Origin: Thiomicrorhabdus sp. 6S3-12
Lineage (GTDB): Bacteria > Pseudomonadota > Gammaproteobacteria > Thiomicrospirales > Thiomicrospiraceae
Length of the DNA: 64,000 nt
Direction: 5' to 3'
Assembly: GCF_017571475.1 (NCBI RefSeq)
Contig: NZ_JAGETW010000003.1
Coordinates: 1-64,000, forward strand
The notes under the pieces are model-generated. The model was not told the origin of the DNA. It saw nothing but the letters and a program-made list of their open reading frames with translations, and searched no databases. A program made the translations under genes and the position numbers. This document shows positions 29,636 through 38,973 of this stretch, piece by piece (position 1 is the first letter of the stretch; each line of letters opens with the position of its first letter).

Positions 29636-30940
29636 TCAAGCATAACGACGGCGAAACCAATGCTTGCGGATCATTCGACCATAAAACCATTCAAACAACC
29701 CGGCAACGCAAATAAACCCTGCAAAAACCGCTACGGCAATTGGATTACTCAAAACCGTCTGGTAAAGCAATGTAAGCAAAGCAAGCGCACTGATAATTGC
29801 GGCTAACAACGTAATGACACCCGACGCGCCGATCTTATTCCTCAGGCGAAAAGCGCCGAAGTTAATAACGGTAAAAATCAATAAAAAACCGGCACTGCCA
29901 AGAATTGCGATTTCGGTTAAATCTATGCTATTGGCCAACAACAAACTGATCGCAGCGATCGTCATAACACCGTTCACCGGAATTGCACGCGTTTCATGAT
30001 CCAACGCCTCTGGCAGCTCCCCTTCCTTGGCAATCAAGTATCCCAAACGCGCGTTACCGTAAATCGTCGCGTTAATTGCCGAAAATGTCGCCAATAATGC
30101 CGCCACCGCGACCAACTGAAAACCGACGGTCCCGAGCGCCGGTTCGGCCGCGATTGCCAAGACATAATCTTTCGCGTCGAGTAATTTTTCTTCAGGAACA
30201 CTGCCGATGGCGATTATTGCAATACCGACATACAGCAGTAGCACACCGACCACCGAAACATAAAAGGCCCGAGGCAAATTGCGTTCCGGCTGCTTGATCT
30301 CTTCGGCCGCATTGGAAATCAATTCAAACCCTTCATAAGCGACAAAAATAATCATGCCCGCAATAAAAACATTAAACGCCGGCATCCAGTGCTGCGTCGA
30401 CAGTCGCTCACCTTCCACTGTCCCGACGCCAAAAACCATAATCAATAACAGCAAAAGCAGCTTAATCGCAACAATCAGCGTTTCCGAACGACTGACAAAC
30501 CCGCTGCTGATTAAGTTAATCAACATCGGCACCACAATAGCCAGACTGATCAGAAAGTGCGCCAAAAAAGAAGACGGCGACTCGACGAAGGTCAGTCCGT
30601 AAGAAGCAAAGGCCTTGGCATAAAGTGCAATAGTCACCAGATAGCACAGCCACAGAAATAGATTCAAACTACCGGAAAGCAGGTTGTGGTTAAAAGCCTG
30701 ATCGACAAAAAACACCGTGCCGCCGCGACTCTGGAAATACACGCTAAACTTCACATAAGAGTATGCCGTCAGAATGGCGATCAATCCGGCGAAAACAAAA
30801 GCAAGCGGAGTGGCACCGCCGGCAAAAGAGATCGCTTCGCCAAGTACCGCAAAAATACCGCCGCCGACCATTCCTCCGACGCCGATGGCAATCGCCCCCA
30901 ACAACCCGATTGAACGATTCGGCGGTGTTATTTTCGACAT
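29636..30940 (-). CDS. APC family amino acid permease
   Basis: A 434-residue membrane protein with about twelve helices. The first carries the APC signature GIGVGGMVGGGIFAVLG-like stretch (residues about 15-33, read as AIGVGGMVGGGIFAVLG), which binds substrate amine and carboxylate groups in this superfamily. AYEGFELISNAAEEIKQPERN near residue 205 is the typical APC helix 6-7 loop. The substrate cannot be assigned. It precedes no co-directional partner closer than the small secreted protein gene upstream (93 bases). Confidence 0.85.
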   Translation of the reverse strand: MSKITPPNRSIGLLGAIAIGVGGMVGGGIFAVLGEAISFAGGATPLAFVFAGLIAILTAYSYVKFSVYFQSRGGTVFFVDQAFNHNLLSGSLNLFLWLCYLVTIALYAKAFASYGLTFVESPSSFLAHFLISLAIVVPMLINLISSGFVSRSETLIVAIKLLLLLLIMVFGVGTVEGERLSTQHWMPAFNVFIAGMIIFVAYEGFELISNAAEEIKQPERNLPRAFYVSVVGVLLLYVGIAIIAIGSVPEEKLLDAKDYVLAIAAEPALGTVGFQLVAVAALLATFSAINATIYGNARLGYLIAKEGELPEALDHETRAIPVNGVMTIAAISLLLANSIDLTEIAILGSAGFLLIFTVINFGAFRLRNKIGASGVITLLAAIISALALLTLLYQTVLSNPIAVAVFAGFICVAGLFEWFYGRMIRKHWFRRRYA

Positions 30941-31033
30941 GACCGTCCCACGCTATTCAAAAAAACAGTAAACCGTCGTACTTTCGCCGGACAGGCAGAA
31001 AAAGAGTCGTCTGGTAAAAGATGACAGCAGTCC

Positions 31034-31447
31034 TTAATAGTTATAACGATCGCATACCGCTTCTGAACTGTTGCCGTCCTGATCCAGCGACAGCACCGGC
31101 AATTGCGGCATAAAACCTTGATCGCGCATCGTTTTCGAACACGCCATCATCTGTTGAAAAGAGTGCGAAGTTTGCGCTTCCCGGCTGAACACCAATGCTT
31201 TGGACTGGGCAGCTTCTGTTTTTCCGCTGCGACAAAGATCAAGCAACTCATTCTGCATGCGATTAATTGCAACCTCATACCGATTCTGCTCCAATTCATC
31301 GACCTGCCCGATACAATCCTGCATTTTATTCATCGCCAGAGCCATCTGTTTCATACCCGGCTGACTGTAATCGGTTGTATCCACCGCCTGAACGCTTCCG
31401 GTAGTCAGCAGACAAGTCGCCGCAAGCATGATCGTATGTTTTCTCAT
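31034..31447 (-). CDS. Small secreted protein of unknown function
   Basis: The 137-residue protein has a clear signal peptide, with cleavage predicted after SVQA near residue 22. Its mature part is helical and has four cysteines (near residues 43, 72, 103 and 132), which could form two disulfides in the periplasm. I do not recognise a family. It lies 93 bases upstream of the APC permease on the same strand. Confidence 0.6.
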   Translation of the reverse strand: MRKHTIMLAATCLLTTGSVQAVDTTDYSQPGMKQMALAMNKMQDCIGQVDELEQNRYEVAINRMQNELLDLCRSGKTEAAQSKALVFSREAQTSHSFQQMMACSKTMRDQGFMPQLPVLSLDQDGNSSEAVCDRYNY

Positions 31448-31817
31448 TCTATACCCTTAAAAAATTCCAGACTTTTCATCCTAGCGGAAATCGCGCGGAC
31501 ATTTGCGCATCATAATTCAAGCTTCCTTAAAAAGGTATCGCCAAGCATTACGTACTCATTGAACTTAAAAAACGCCCTTGAAACTGCGACACCAAAACGA
31601 CAAAACATGGCGGCGTAAGAATTCAAATATTCGACAAACTGAAAAAATCGTTCAAAGCCGATCCGGAAAAGCAGCACTTATGCACCACAATAAAACACAA
31701 ACAAACCAAAATAAATCAACACGCCTTTCGAAAACACGCTAAAAACCCACTAATTTAAAACTAAGCAATTGATATTAAAAGATTTTTAAAAAGTTAAATT
31801 CACTTCTTGCTTAATTA
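31448..31817. other. Intergenic region upstream of the substrate-binding protein
   Basis: About 370 AT-rich bases separate two divergent genes. Apart from the operator that follows at 31818, I see no gene, tRNA or strong hairpin here. The promoter of the substrate-binding protein must lie in its last 60 bases. Confidence 0.5.
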
Positions 31818-31849
31818 GGTTATTACACTTGTATTAATTCGTAATAACC
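31818..31849. promoter_or_regulatory. Palindromic operator 1 (TATTAC-N14-GTAATA)
   Basis: Arms GGTTATTAC (31818-31826) and GTAATAACC (31841-31849) are perfect inverted repeats separated by 14 bases. The same core and spacing recur at 36664 and 58399. It ends 25 bases before the start codon of the substrate-binding protein and overlaps the likely -10 region, which fits a repressor site. The geometry resembles NikR-family operators. Confidence 0.8.
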
Positions 31850-31874
31850 AACAGCCAACAGCGGAGTACCTCCT

Positions 31875-32861
31875 ATGAAACTAAATGTATTTAAGAAAGC
31901 GGCTAAATTTGCTGCGGTTTTGTCTTTAAGTAGCCTTTCCTGGATTGCCAATGCGGCCGAACCTTTGAAAATCGGTTACAGCGACTGGCCTGGCTGGGTA
32001 GCCTGGGAAGTTGCGATTGAAAAGAAAATGTTTGAAAAAGAAGGCGTTGACGTTCAATTCGAATGGTTCGACTACGTCGCATCAATGGAAGCTTTCGCAG
32101 CCGGTCAGCTGGATGCGGTCGGCATGACCAACGGTGACGCTCTTGTTACCGGCTCTACCGGTGCGCCAAGCGTGATGATTGCCATCAACGACTATTCAAA
32201 CGGGAACGACATGGTTGTAGCGCAACCTGGCATCTCATCCATTAAAGAATTGAAAGGCAAAAAAATCGGTGTTGAAGTCGGTTTTGTCGGCCATCTTTTA
32301 CTGCTAACCGCTCTTGAAGAAAACGGCATGAGCGAGTCTGACGTCACTCTGGTTAATGTACCGACCAACGAAACCCCTCAAGTTCTGGCTTCTGGCGAAG
32401 TTGACGCAATTGTTGCCTGGCAGCCAAGCTCCGGTCAAGCCCTGAACCTGGTTCCAGGATCATCAGCGGTGTTCACCTCAGCGGACAAACCGGGAATCAT
32501 TTATGACGGTCTATCCGTCAACCCTGCCAGCCTGGCTTCCCGCGGTGCTGACTGGGAAAAAGTATTGAAAGTCTGGTATCAGGCAGTGGATTACATCAAT
32601 GATCCTAAAACGCGTAACGACGCTTTGGAAATCATGTCATCCCGCGTTGGCCTGACTGCAGCAGAGTATGCACCTTTCTTGAAAGGTACCAAGCTATTGA
32701 CTTTGGAAGAAGCAAAAGCGGCTTACAAAAAAGGTTCTGGTCTGGATTCGATCTACGGTTCTTCAAAAATTTCTGATGACTTTAACGTCAATAACAAAGT
32801 GTATGACGCGCCTCAGGATGTCGACGCTTACTTTGACGGCAGTCTAACCAACGGTTTGTAA
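31875..32861 (+). CDS. ABC transporter substrate-binding protein (urea carboxylase/guanidine-associated type)
   Basis: This 328-residue periplasmic protein has a signal peptide ending ANA (cleavage near residue 27) and belongs to the NMT1/SsuA/NrtA-like fold. Visible pieces are [17 protein letters not shown], then [26 protein letters not shown] and [12 protein letters not shown]. Relatives are usually encoded beside the permease and ATPase in urea-carboxylase-type operons. Here no permease is adjacent, but one with an ATPase lies at 56.5-58.4 kb behind the same operator. The three probably form one transporter for guanidine or a related cation; the substrate is inferred. GGAGTACCTCCT precedes the ATG. 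Confidence 0.82.
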   Translation: MKLNVFKKAAKFAAVLSLSSLSWIANAAEPLKIGYSDWPGWVAWEVAIEKKMFEKEGVDVQFEWFDYVASMEAFAAGQLDAVGMTNGDALVTGSTGAPSVMIAINDYSNGNDMVVAQPGISSIKELKGKKIGVEVGFVGHLLLLTALEENGMSESDVTLVNVPTNETPQVLASGEVDAIVAWQPSSGQALNLVPGSSAVFTSADKPGIIYDGLSVNPASLASRGADWEKVLKVWYQAVDYINDPKTRNDALEIMSSRVGLTAAEYAPFLKGTKLLTLEEAKAAYKKGSGLDSIYGSSKISDDFNVNNKVYDAPQDVDAYFDGSLTNGL

Positions 32862-32908
32862 AGTTCAGTAAATACCGTTTCGAAGTAACCCTTCGAATCC
32901 TCTAGGAC

Positions 32909-32940
32909 GCAGCAACCTTGCCTAAGGTTGCTGCATTTTA
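32909..32940 (+). terminator. Hairpin between substrate-binding protein and desaturase
   Basis: An 11-bp perfect stem (32909-32919 with 32924-32934, GCAGCAACCTT/AAGGTTGCTGC, 4-base loop) is followed by ATTTTA. The weak T-run suggests partial termination or mRNA 3'-end protection. That would give more binding protein than downstream enzymes. Confidence 0.7.
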
Positions 32941-32968
32941 TTCTTCACCTGAAAGTGAGTAACCCACA

Positions 32969-33982
32969 ATGCCTTCGACTACGAAAACATTCAGACACGA
33001 TGATGCACTACTGCCGACTCTATTGGCGACAGGCTATGCGCTGAGCGGCTATCTGGTCGGCGGATACTGGATGTTGATTGACGGCTGGTACTTCAATCTA
33101 CCGGGGGTCTTGTGGTTTGCCCATTCTATGGTTATTGCCGCCTACCTTATTCATGAGGCGGCCCATCAAAGCGTCTTCCGTAAAAAGCAGGCCAACCGCT
33201 GGTACGGCGAATTGCTTTTATGGATTACCGGCAGCAGCTATTCGGACTTTAACGACATCGTCCACAAACACAACCGCCACCATTCGGACCGGGCGGATAT
33301 CGTCAGTTTCGACTTCCGACCGATTCTGGAAAAACACCCGTTTTTCCTCAAAACCCTGCAAATTCTGGAGTGGGCGTACATTCCCGCTTTGGAAATTCTC
33401 ATGCACACACTGGTGATCATTTTACCTTTCGTTAAAACCAATCGCCGTCAACGACGTCTGCGCGTTCTGTCGGTCTTATTCGTACGTCTTGCCCTTTTCG
33501 CTTGGCTGGCGTCGATTTCGATTCACTTTCTATGGCTTTATGCGCTGGCGTATCTGCTGTTTTTGACCGTTATGCGCTTTATGGACGTCCATCAGCACAC
33601 CTACGAAGTTTACGAAACACTCGACTCGCCGCGCGGCCCGGAAGCTCGCCTAAGAGACCGCGATTTTGAAGAACACAACACCTATTCGAACCTGTTGTCG
33701 GTGAAATACCCCTGGATCAATCTGCTGGTTCTGAATTTCTGCTACCACAACGTCCACCATCACCAACAGCTTCAACCCTGGTATCGACTGCCGAAACTGC
33801 ATCAACAGATGTATGGCGATGATGATCAGCAGGTTTTGACTTTCCGCCACCTAATCAAAAGCTTCCATAAATACCGGATACCGCGAATTCTCAACGGCGA
33901 CCCGATCGACCTGCCCGTTAAACATGACGAAGGCGAGAGTTTCATCGGTGTCGACGGAGTCTCTTTTCTGACCGCACACTAA
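32969..33982 (+). CDS. Membrane fatty acid desaturase family (di-iron) protein
   Basis: The 337-residue protein has four or so membrane helices and the three histidine boxes of membrane di-iron desaturases and hydroxylases: HEAAHQ near residue 62, HKHNRHH near residue 100 and HNVHHHQQ near residue 260. Members use O2 to desaturate acyl chains or hydroxylate alkyl groups. Its place behind a guanidine-type binding protein suggests a substrate other than bulk lipid, possibly an N-alkyl compound; that is inference. The next gene follows after 18 bases. Confidence 0.8.
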   Translation: MPSTTKTFRHDDALLPTLLATGYALSGYLVGGYWMLIDGWYFNLPGVLWFAHSMVIAAYLIHEAAHQSVFRKKQANRWYGELLLWITGSSYSDFNDIVHKHNRHHSDRADIVSFDFRPILEKHPFFLKTLQILEWAYIPALEILMHTLVIILPFVKTNRRQRRLRVLSVLFVRLALFAWLASISIHFLWLYALAYLLFLTVMRFMDVHQHTYEVYETLDSPRGPEARLRDRDFEEHNTYSNLLSVKYPWINLLVLNFCYHNVHHHQQLQPWYRLPKLHQQMYGDDDQQVLTFRHLIKSFHKYRIPRILNGDPIDLPVKHDEGESFIGVDGVSFLTAH

Positions 33983-34000
33983 CTTGAACGGAGTAACCGC

Positions 34001-34783
34001 ATGACCCAAGTAAAAAAATTCTGGTCGATTCTCACCGGTGAACACACCTACGAGAAAACCCTTTCAACACGTGGCCGCGGCCAGGGAGAAATCATTAAGG
34101 CACCGATTCTCGCGTATCTGATTGAAACCGATAACGGACGAATCCTGTTCGATGTCGGCTGCGACTATCAGAAAATCAAGCAGCCGGATCTGCGTGCAAA
34201 ATATTACGAACACGACGGCTTTCCTTTCGGCCCGCCAGACATGACCGAAGAACAGCGCTTGCCGAATAAACTGCAAATTCTCGGCTTGCAGCCGGAAGAT
34301 ATCGATATGGTATTTTGCAGTCATCTGCATTTCGACCATGCCGGTGGATTGTGCGAATTTTGCGGCGCGGAAGTCCATGTCCATCAGCGAGAGATGAAAG
34401 CCGCCAAAGAACCAGCCGACGACGCCTATTTCGCCAGCGATTTCGAGCTGCCGGTAAACTGGAAAATTCAAACCGGCGAATACGAACTGGTGCCCGGCGT
34501 CAATGCCATTGAAACCCCGGGCCATACGGCGGGCCACATGTCGATGATGATTGAAATGCCCAAAGGCCCGCCAATCATTCTCGCCGGTGACGCCGCCGAT
34601 CTGACGGAAAATATTCGCGACGAAGTCGCTCCGGGGCTTTGCTGGCAGGACAACGAAGCGCTGGCAATCGACAGCATCCGTAAGCTGAAATCACTCAGTG
34701 AAAAAGAGAAGGCCGACCTTTGGCCGAATCACGACTGGCAGTTCTACCTGAAAACCAATCGTTTTCCTAACTACTTTGAATAA
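34001..34783 (+). CDS. MBL-fold metallohydrolase, N-acyl homoserine lactonase-like
   Basis: A 260-residue metallo-beta-lactamase-fold hydrolase with the zinc motif HLHFDHAGG (about residues 108-116), a downstream ETPGHTAGH (about 171-179) and the bridging aspartate in ILAGDAAD. The pattern is that of AttM/AiiA-type lactonases, which open lactone rings. In this operon the substrate may instead be a cyclic product made by neighbouring enzymes. It lies between the desaturase-like and TIM-barrel genes with gaps of 18 and 15 bases. Confidence 0.78.
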   Translation: MTQVKKFWSILTGEHTYEKTLSTRGRGQGEIIKAPILAYLIETDNGRILFDVGCDYQKIKQPDLRAKYYEHDGFPFGPPDMTEEQRLPNKLQILGLQPEDIDMVFCSHLHFDHAGGLCEFCGAEVHVHQREMKAAKEPADDAYFASDFELPVNWKIQTGEYELVPGVNAIETPGHTAGHMSMMIEMPKGPPIILAGDAADLTENIRDEVAPGLCWQDNEALAIDSIRKLKSLSEKEKADLWPNHDWQFYLKTNRFPNYFE

Positions 34784-34798
34784 AGAGCCGACTCAGTC

Positions 34799-35641
34799 AT
34801 GCAACTGAAAACCTTTAAAACCCTGTGGGGCAATACCCTGCAGATCGAAGACGCCTGCGCCGAAGCAAAAACCGCTGGTTTCGACGGCATCGAAGGCCGG
34901 GCTCCCGAGCTTTCTCAAAGTGTCGCATGGCAAGAGGCTCTGCACAGACACCAGTGCGACTATATCGCCGAGATTGTTTCCGGCGGAGATTATGTGCCGG
35001 ATCGCAGCTGGTCCAGCGAACAGCACTTGGATGACATCAGACGGCAAATGGAACAATCGCTACCGCTCAAGCCGCTTTTCGCCACCTGTATTGTCGGCTG
35101 CGACGCCTGGAGTGAACCCGAAGCTATCGCGTTTTTCGAACAGGCGATGCGCCTGCAAGAAGAGTTTGGCCTGCAATTAAGTTTCGAAACCCATCGCAGC
35201 CGACCAACCTTTAACCCCTGGACAACGCTACGTATTGCCCAGGCTTTACCGGATCTCAAACTGACTGTCGACATCAGTCACTGGTGCGTGGTGTGCGAAA
35301 GACAGATGGATTCGGAAATGGAAACCCTGCTACAACTGATTCCGCAGATCCACCACATCCACGCCCGAATCGGTTACGACCAGGGACCGCAAGTTCCCGA
35401 TCCGCGCGCTCCTGAATATCAAAGTGCCGTCGAATCCCATCTCGCTTTCTGGCGTCAGATCTGGCTGTACCGACAAAAAAACCAGGCCGATACCACCACT
35501 ATGACGCCGGAGTTTGGTCCGGATGGCTACTGCCATTTACAACCCTACACACAAATGCCGGTAGTTGATCTGTGGGAAATCAATCAATGGATGAACATCT
35601 GGGTCAGACAAGCCTATTCGGACTGTCTCGCGACGCCGTAA
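34799..35641 (+). CDS. Xylose isomerase-like TIM-barrel protein
   Basis: The 280-residue protein fits the AP endonuclease 2/sugar phosphate isomerase-epimerase superfamily. Seen are GFDGIEGRAPE near residue 24, LSFETHRSRPTFNP near residue 123, DISHWCVV near residue 160 and HIHARIGYDQGPQVPDP near residue 180, with acidic and histidine residues suited to a metal centre. Reaction and substrate are unknown. It lies 15 bases after the MBL hydrolase and 21 before the EamA gene. Confidence 0.7.
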   Translation: MQLKTFKTLWGNTLQIEDACAEAKTAGFDGIEGRAPELSQSVAWQEALHRHQCDYIAEIVSGGDYVPDRSWSSEQHLDDIRRQMEQSLPLKPLFATCIVGCDAWSEPEAIAFFEQAMRLQEEFGLQLSFETHRSRPTFNPWTTLRIAQALPDLKLTVDISHWCVVCERQMDSEMETLLQLIPQIHHIHARIGYDQGPQVPDPRAPEYQSAVESHLAFWRQIWLYRQKNQADTTTMTPEFGPDGYCHLQPYTQMPVVDLWEINQWMNIWVRQAYSDCLATP

Positions 35642-35662
35642 CCCCTTCAGGAAATAAACACT

Positions 35663-36559
35663 ATGCAATCCATCGCTGTTTTCACTTTACTGGGCGCCTC
35701 GATTTTATGGGGGTTGACCTGGCTGCCGTTGAAATTCCTGCACGAACAGGGATTCAACGGCATCGCTATCACCTTCTTAGTGTACGTAATTATGTTTGCC
35801 GTCACCCTGCCGACAATCTGGCGCTTCCGAAAGCAGATTGCCGGAAACGGCTTGGCATTATTGGGCATCCTGCTTCTCGGCGGCGGCGCTCAGCTGGCAT
35901 TTAACACCTCGATGATCTTCGGCGATGTTATCCGGGTTATGGTGCTTTTCTATCTGGTTCCTCTATGGGGCGTACTCGGCGGACGACTCTTTCTGAGCGA
36001 ACGGATTACCCCATTCCGCTGGCTTGGCATGGGCTTTTCCATTATCGGCGCCTTTTTCGTGGTCGGCGGCATGAACGCCTTCTATGCACCACCGAGCTGG
36101 ATCGATGGTTTGGCCCTGTTATCCGGTTTCCTGTTCGCTATGAACAACATTGTTTTCCGCGCCTCACCGAAGATTCCGATCATGCTCAAACTGAACGTTA
36201 TGTTTCTGGGCGCAGCAGGCCTCTCTGCGGTGGTTCTGAGCCAGATGGGTGACGAAGTAATACCTCAGGTGTCAACCGGCACTTGGGGAATATTACTAGC
36301 TTTTGCGATTTTCTGGATGTTACTGGCCAATCTTGGGACGCAATGGGCGGTCACTCAAATGGAGGCCGGCAAATCTTCGATCATCCTGATTCTCGAACTG
36401 GTTACCGCCGTAGTTTCGGCCAGCCTGATTCTCGGTGAAACCATGAGCGGCCTCGAAATGCTCGGCGGCGCCCTGATATTAATCGCAGCCCTGCTGGAAA
36501 CACTGCCGCAAAAAAGAAAGATGCAAACGCACCAAAATGGCGAAATTTCCGCTCTGTAA
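35663..36559 (+). CDS. EamA/DMT family transporter
   Basis: A 298-residue protein with ten predicted membrane helices in two EamA repeats (about residues 5-135 and 150-285). The first begins GASILWGLTWLPLKFL, and the second ends with the typical ILGETMSGLEMLGGALILIAALLE. DMT proteins usually export metabolites or amines. As the last gene of this operon it may remove a by-product of the pathway; the substrate is not known. An AT-rich terminator follows. Confidence 0.8.
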   Translation: MQSIAVFTLLGASILWGLTWLPLKFLHEQGFNGIAITFLVYVIMFAVTLPTIWRFRKQIAGNGLALLGILLLGGGAQLAFNTSMIFGDVIRVMVLFYLVPLWGVLGGRLFLSERITPFRWLGMGFSIIGAFFVVGGMNAFYAPPSWIDGLALLSGFLFAMNNIVFRASPKIPIMLKLNVMFLGAAGLSAVVLSQMGDEVIPQVSTGTWGILLAFAIFWMLLANLGTQWAVTQMEAGKSSIILILELVTAVVSASLILGETMSGLEMLGGALILIAALLETLPQKRKMQTHQNGEISAL

Positions 36560-36620
36560 TAAACATAAGCAACGACAAGCGCGGCACAAAAACAGCCTAA
36601 AAATAACTAACTGATTGATA

Positions 36621-36654
36621 ACTCAATAAAAAACCATTATTGAGTTTTCTTTTG
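36621..36654 (+). terminator. AT-rich terminator after the EamA gene
   Basis: Arms ACTCAATAA (36621-36629) and TTATTGAGT (36637-36645) form a 9-bp stem followed by TTTTCTTTT. It separates the first operon from the creatininase operon, which has its own operator just downstream. Confidence 0.65.
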
Positions 36655-36662
36655 CTAAATAA

Positions 36663-36690
36663 GTATTACTTTTTTTAAAAAAGGTAATAC
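36663..36690. promoter_or_regulatory. Palindromic operator 2 (TATTAC-N14-GTAATA)
   Basis: Arms GTATTAC (36663-36669) and GTAATAC (36684-36690) are separated by 14 bases, the same core and spacing as at 31818 and 58398. A possible -35 TTGAGT (36640) places the -10 at TATTAC in the left arm, so binding would block transcription of the creatininase-family operon. The start codon is 74 bases downstream. Confidence 0.78.
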
Positions 36691-36764
36691 CCAACGGATT
36701 CGAGCCGGGCAACTTACGCCAATGCCCCGGAACGGAAAGCCTTTTTAATAATGGGAAATAAATT

Positions 36765-37535
36765 ATGCAGTGGCATCAAATGACCTGGCCGGAAATCGCA
36801 GAATACGCCCGAAGCGAAAGCTGTGCGGCTTTACTGCCGATTGGAGCAACCGAACAACATGGCCCGCATCTCGGCTGCGGTATGGATTCGGAAATCGCCG
36901 ACCAACTGGCAAAAGCGGCAGGAGACCTGACCGATATCGCCGTTCTGCCGACCCTGCCTTACGGTTGTTCCATCGGTCACTCGAAGCGCTGGCCGGGCAC
37001 CATTGCCCTGCAACCGAAAACGCTGATCGATGTCGTCAAGGAAATCGGCGATTGGGTCGCTTACAGCGGAATCAAGCGACTGTTTATTTTAAACAGCCAT
37101 GTTTCCAATTTTGCCCCTCTGCGTTGTGCTCTGGAAATGCTGCGTGCCGAACACGACGATTTAATGGTCGCCCTGATTAACTCGGCCACCGTCAGCGAAC
37201 GCGTCAAGGCACGTCACTTTGAAGATGCCGACGACTGGCACGCCAATGAAGCCGAGACCTCTTTGATGATGGCTTTGGCTCCGGAAATCGTCCGCCCCGA
37301 ACGCCTTCAGGATTCCGACGATCCGGACAGAACGGAAAACTGCGTTTTCTCGCATCCTGTCAATCGCACCAGTCTCAACGGTGTCACCGGCAAGCCCAGC
37401 CTGGCAACCGTCGAAAAAGGCGAAGAGCTCTTTACCTGGATGCAGCAGGATCTGGCAAGCAAGATCGAACAAGGACTAAAAGAGCAGCCCCCGCTGCCCC
37501 ACAGTTATCACCCCCCTTTTACCGACAACAATTGA
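36765..37535 (+). CDS. Creatininase family protein
   Basis: The 256-residue protein has the metal-binding creatininase pattern: GATEQHGPHLG (about residues 28-38, with Glu and His ligands), CGMDSEIAD after it and HANEAETSLM near residue 160. The usual NGHGGN box reads NSHVSN (about residues 110-115), keeping the histidine but losing the glycines. Creatininase itself opens cyclic creatinine to creatine, while relatives act on other cyclic amides. In a guanidine regulon such an amidohydrolase on a cyclic guanidino compound would make sense, but this is inference. It is followed 49 bases later by a GlnT-like ligase gene. Confidence 0.75.
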   Translation: MQWHQMTWPEIAEYARSESCAALLPIGATEQHGPHLGCGMDSEIADQLAKAAGDLTDIAVLPTLPYGCSIGHSKRWPGTIALQPKTLIDVVKEIGDWVAYSGIKRLFILNSHVSNFAPLRCALEMLRAEHDDLMVALINSATVSERVKARHFEDADDWHANEAETSLMMALAPEIVRPERLQDSDDPDRTENCVFSHPVNRTSLNGVTGKPSLATVEKGEELFTWMQQDLASKIEQGLKEQPPLPHSYHPPFTDNN

Positions 37536-37584
37536 ATCGTCTGTCGGCCGAATACACAACGCCATCGAATTTAGGAGAGCTTAA

Positions 37585-38946
37585 ATGAACGTTGAAATGG
37601 ATGTAAAACAACTTAAAAAAGAATGGAAAAACAGCGGTGTCAAATACTGCCTTGGCGCCTATGTCGATATTCACGGCATTCCGAAAGGGAAAGTCGTTCC
37701 GATCGACCATTTGGAGCACATGGTTGAAGGCTCCGAACTTTACACAGGTTATGCGCTGGACGGTTTGGGACAGAGTCCGAACGATGACGAAATCGCCTCG
37801 GTACCCGATCTGGACAGCGCGATCCAATTGCCTTGGCAGCCAGAAGTCATGTGGATGGCCGCAGACAACACTCTGCACGGCGAACCTTATGAAATTAATA
37901 CCCGTGTTGCTCTGAAAAAAGTTCTCGCCGAAGCCGAAGAGATGGGATTCGGATTCAATCTGGGAATCGAATGCGAACTGTTTGTATTGAAAGAAGAGGA
38001 AGACGGCAGCCTTTCGGTTCCGGATCCGGACGACAGACTGATCAAGCCTTGCTACGACGTACGCGGCTTCATGAACCGTTTTACCTGGTTGGATAAAATG
38101 GCGACCACCATTAACGACCTAGGCTGGGATCTGTACTCCTTCGATCATGAAGACGCGAATGGCCAGTTCGAATTCGACTTCCAGTACAGCGACGCCTTGA
38201 CCATGTGCGACCGTTTCATTTTCTTCCGTTATATGGCTAAACACTACGCTCAGGAAGAAGGCCTGCTGGCGACCTTCATGCCGAAACCTTATGCCGACAA
38301 AACCGGTAACGGCGCGCACTTCAATATGTCGCTGTTCGACAAAGAGACCGGTGAAAACGTCTTTAAATGTGATCCGAAGGACGATCCACGCGGACTCGGC
38401 CTGACCGAGCTGGGTTACCAGTTCATCGCCGGCGTCATCAAACACGGACCGGCACTGTGCGCCGTCTTCTCGCCAACGGTCAACAGTTATAAACGTCTGG
38501 TACGTCAAGGGGATATGAAGACCTTCTCATGGGCACCGGTCTTCAACTCTTTCGGCTCCAACAACCGTACCAACTCGATCCGCGTTCCTATGGGCGGCGG
38601 ACGCTTCGAATCGCGTAATGCCGACGGTTCGGTCAACCCGTATCTTGCCGCGGCACTGGTATTGGCTGCCGGTCTGCAAGGGATTCGCGAAAAACTGGAT
38701 CCGGGCCACGCACAGGAAGACAACCTGTACGAATTGAGCGAAGAAGAACGCATGGCCAGAGGCATTGAGTTCCTACCGCAAAACCTTCTGGAAGCGGTTG
38801 AAGCTTTCGAAGCCGATCCGTTTGTCGAAGAAGTTCTGGGCAAAGAGTTGCGTGACGAGTTTATTACCTACAAAAGACGCGAATGGCGTGAATACCACGA
38901 AACCATTTCCGCCTGGGAAATCAAACGCTACAGCCACCTGTTCTAA
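37585..38946 (+). CDS. GlnT-type glutamine synthetase family protein (possible gamma-glutamyl-amine ligase)
   Basis: The 453-residue protein resembles GlnT (formerly GSIII of rhizobia) and gamma-glutamylmethylamide synthetases rather than GlnA. Motifs are [13 protein letters not shown] near residue 131, [14 protein letters not shown] near residue 188, [12 protein letters not shown] near residue 245, the NSYKRL substrate loop near residue 300, and [21 protein letters not shown] near residue 340. Such enzymes couple ammonia or small amines to glutamate with ATP. It shares the operator-controlled operon with the creatininase homologue, so it may trap the amine or ammonia released. GGAGAG precedes the ATG. 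Confidence 0.8.
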   Translation: MNVEMDVKQLKKEWKNSGVKYCLGAYVDIHGIPKGKVVPIDHLEHMVEGSELYTGYALDGLGQSPNDDEIASVPDLDSAIQLPWQPEVMWMAADNTLHGEPYEINTRVALKKVLAEAEEMGFGFNLGIECELFVLKEEEDGSLSVPDPDDRLIKPCYDVRGFMNRFTWLDKMATTINDLGWDLYSFDHEDANGQFEFDFQYSDALTMCDRFIFFRYMAKHYAQEEGLLATFMPKPYADKTGNGAHFNMSLFDKETGENVFKCDPKDDPRGLGLTELGYQFIAGVIKHGPALCAVFSPTVNSYKRLVRQGDMKTFSWAPVFNSFGSNNRTNSIRVPMGGGRFESRNADGSVNPYLAAALVLAAGLQGIREKLDPGHAQEDNLYELSEEERMARGIEFLPQNLLEAVEAFEADPFVEEVLGKELRDEFITYKRREWREYHETISAWEIKRYSHLF

Positions 38947-38973
38947 GACGGCCTAACTTACCGCTTAAAAAAC

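Noticed and set aside
31818-31849. NtcA-type GTA-N8-TAC site
   Set aside because: The half-sites are in the opposite order and the spacing is 14, so the CRP-family NtcA pattern does not fit.
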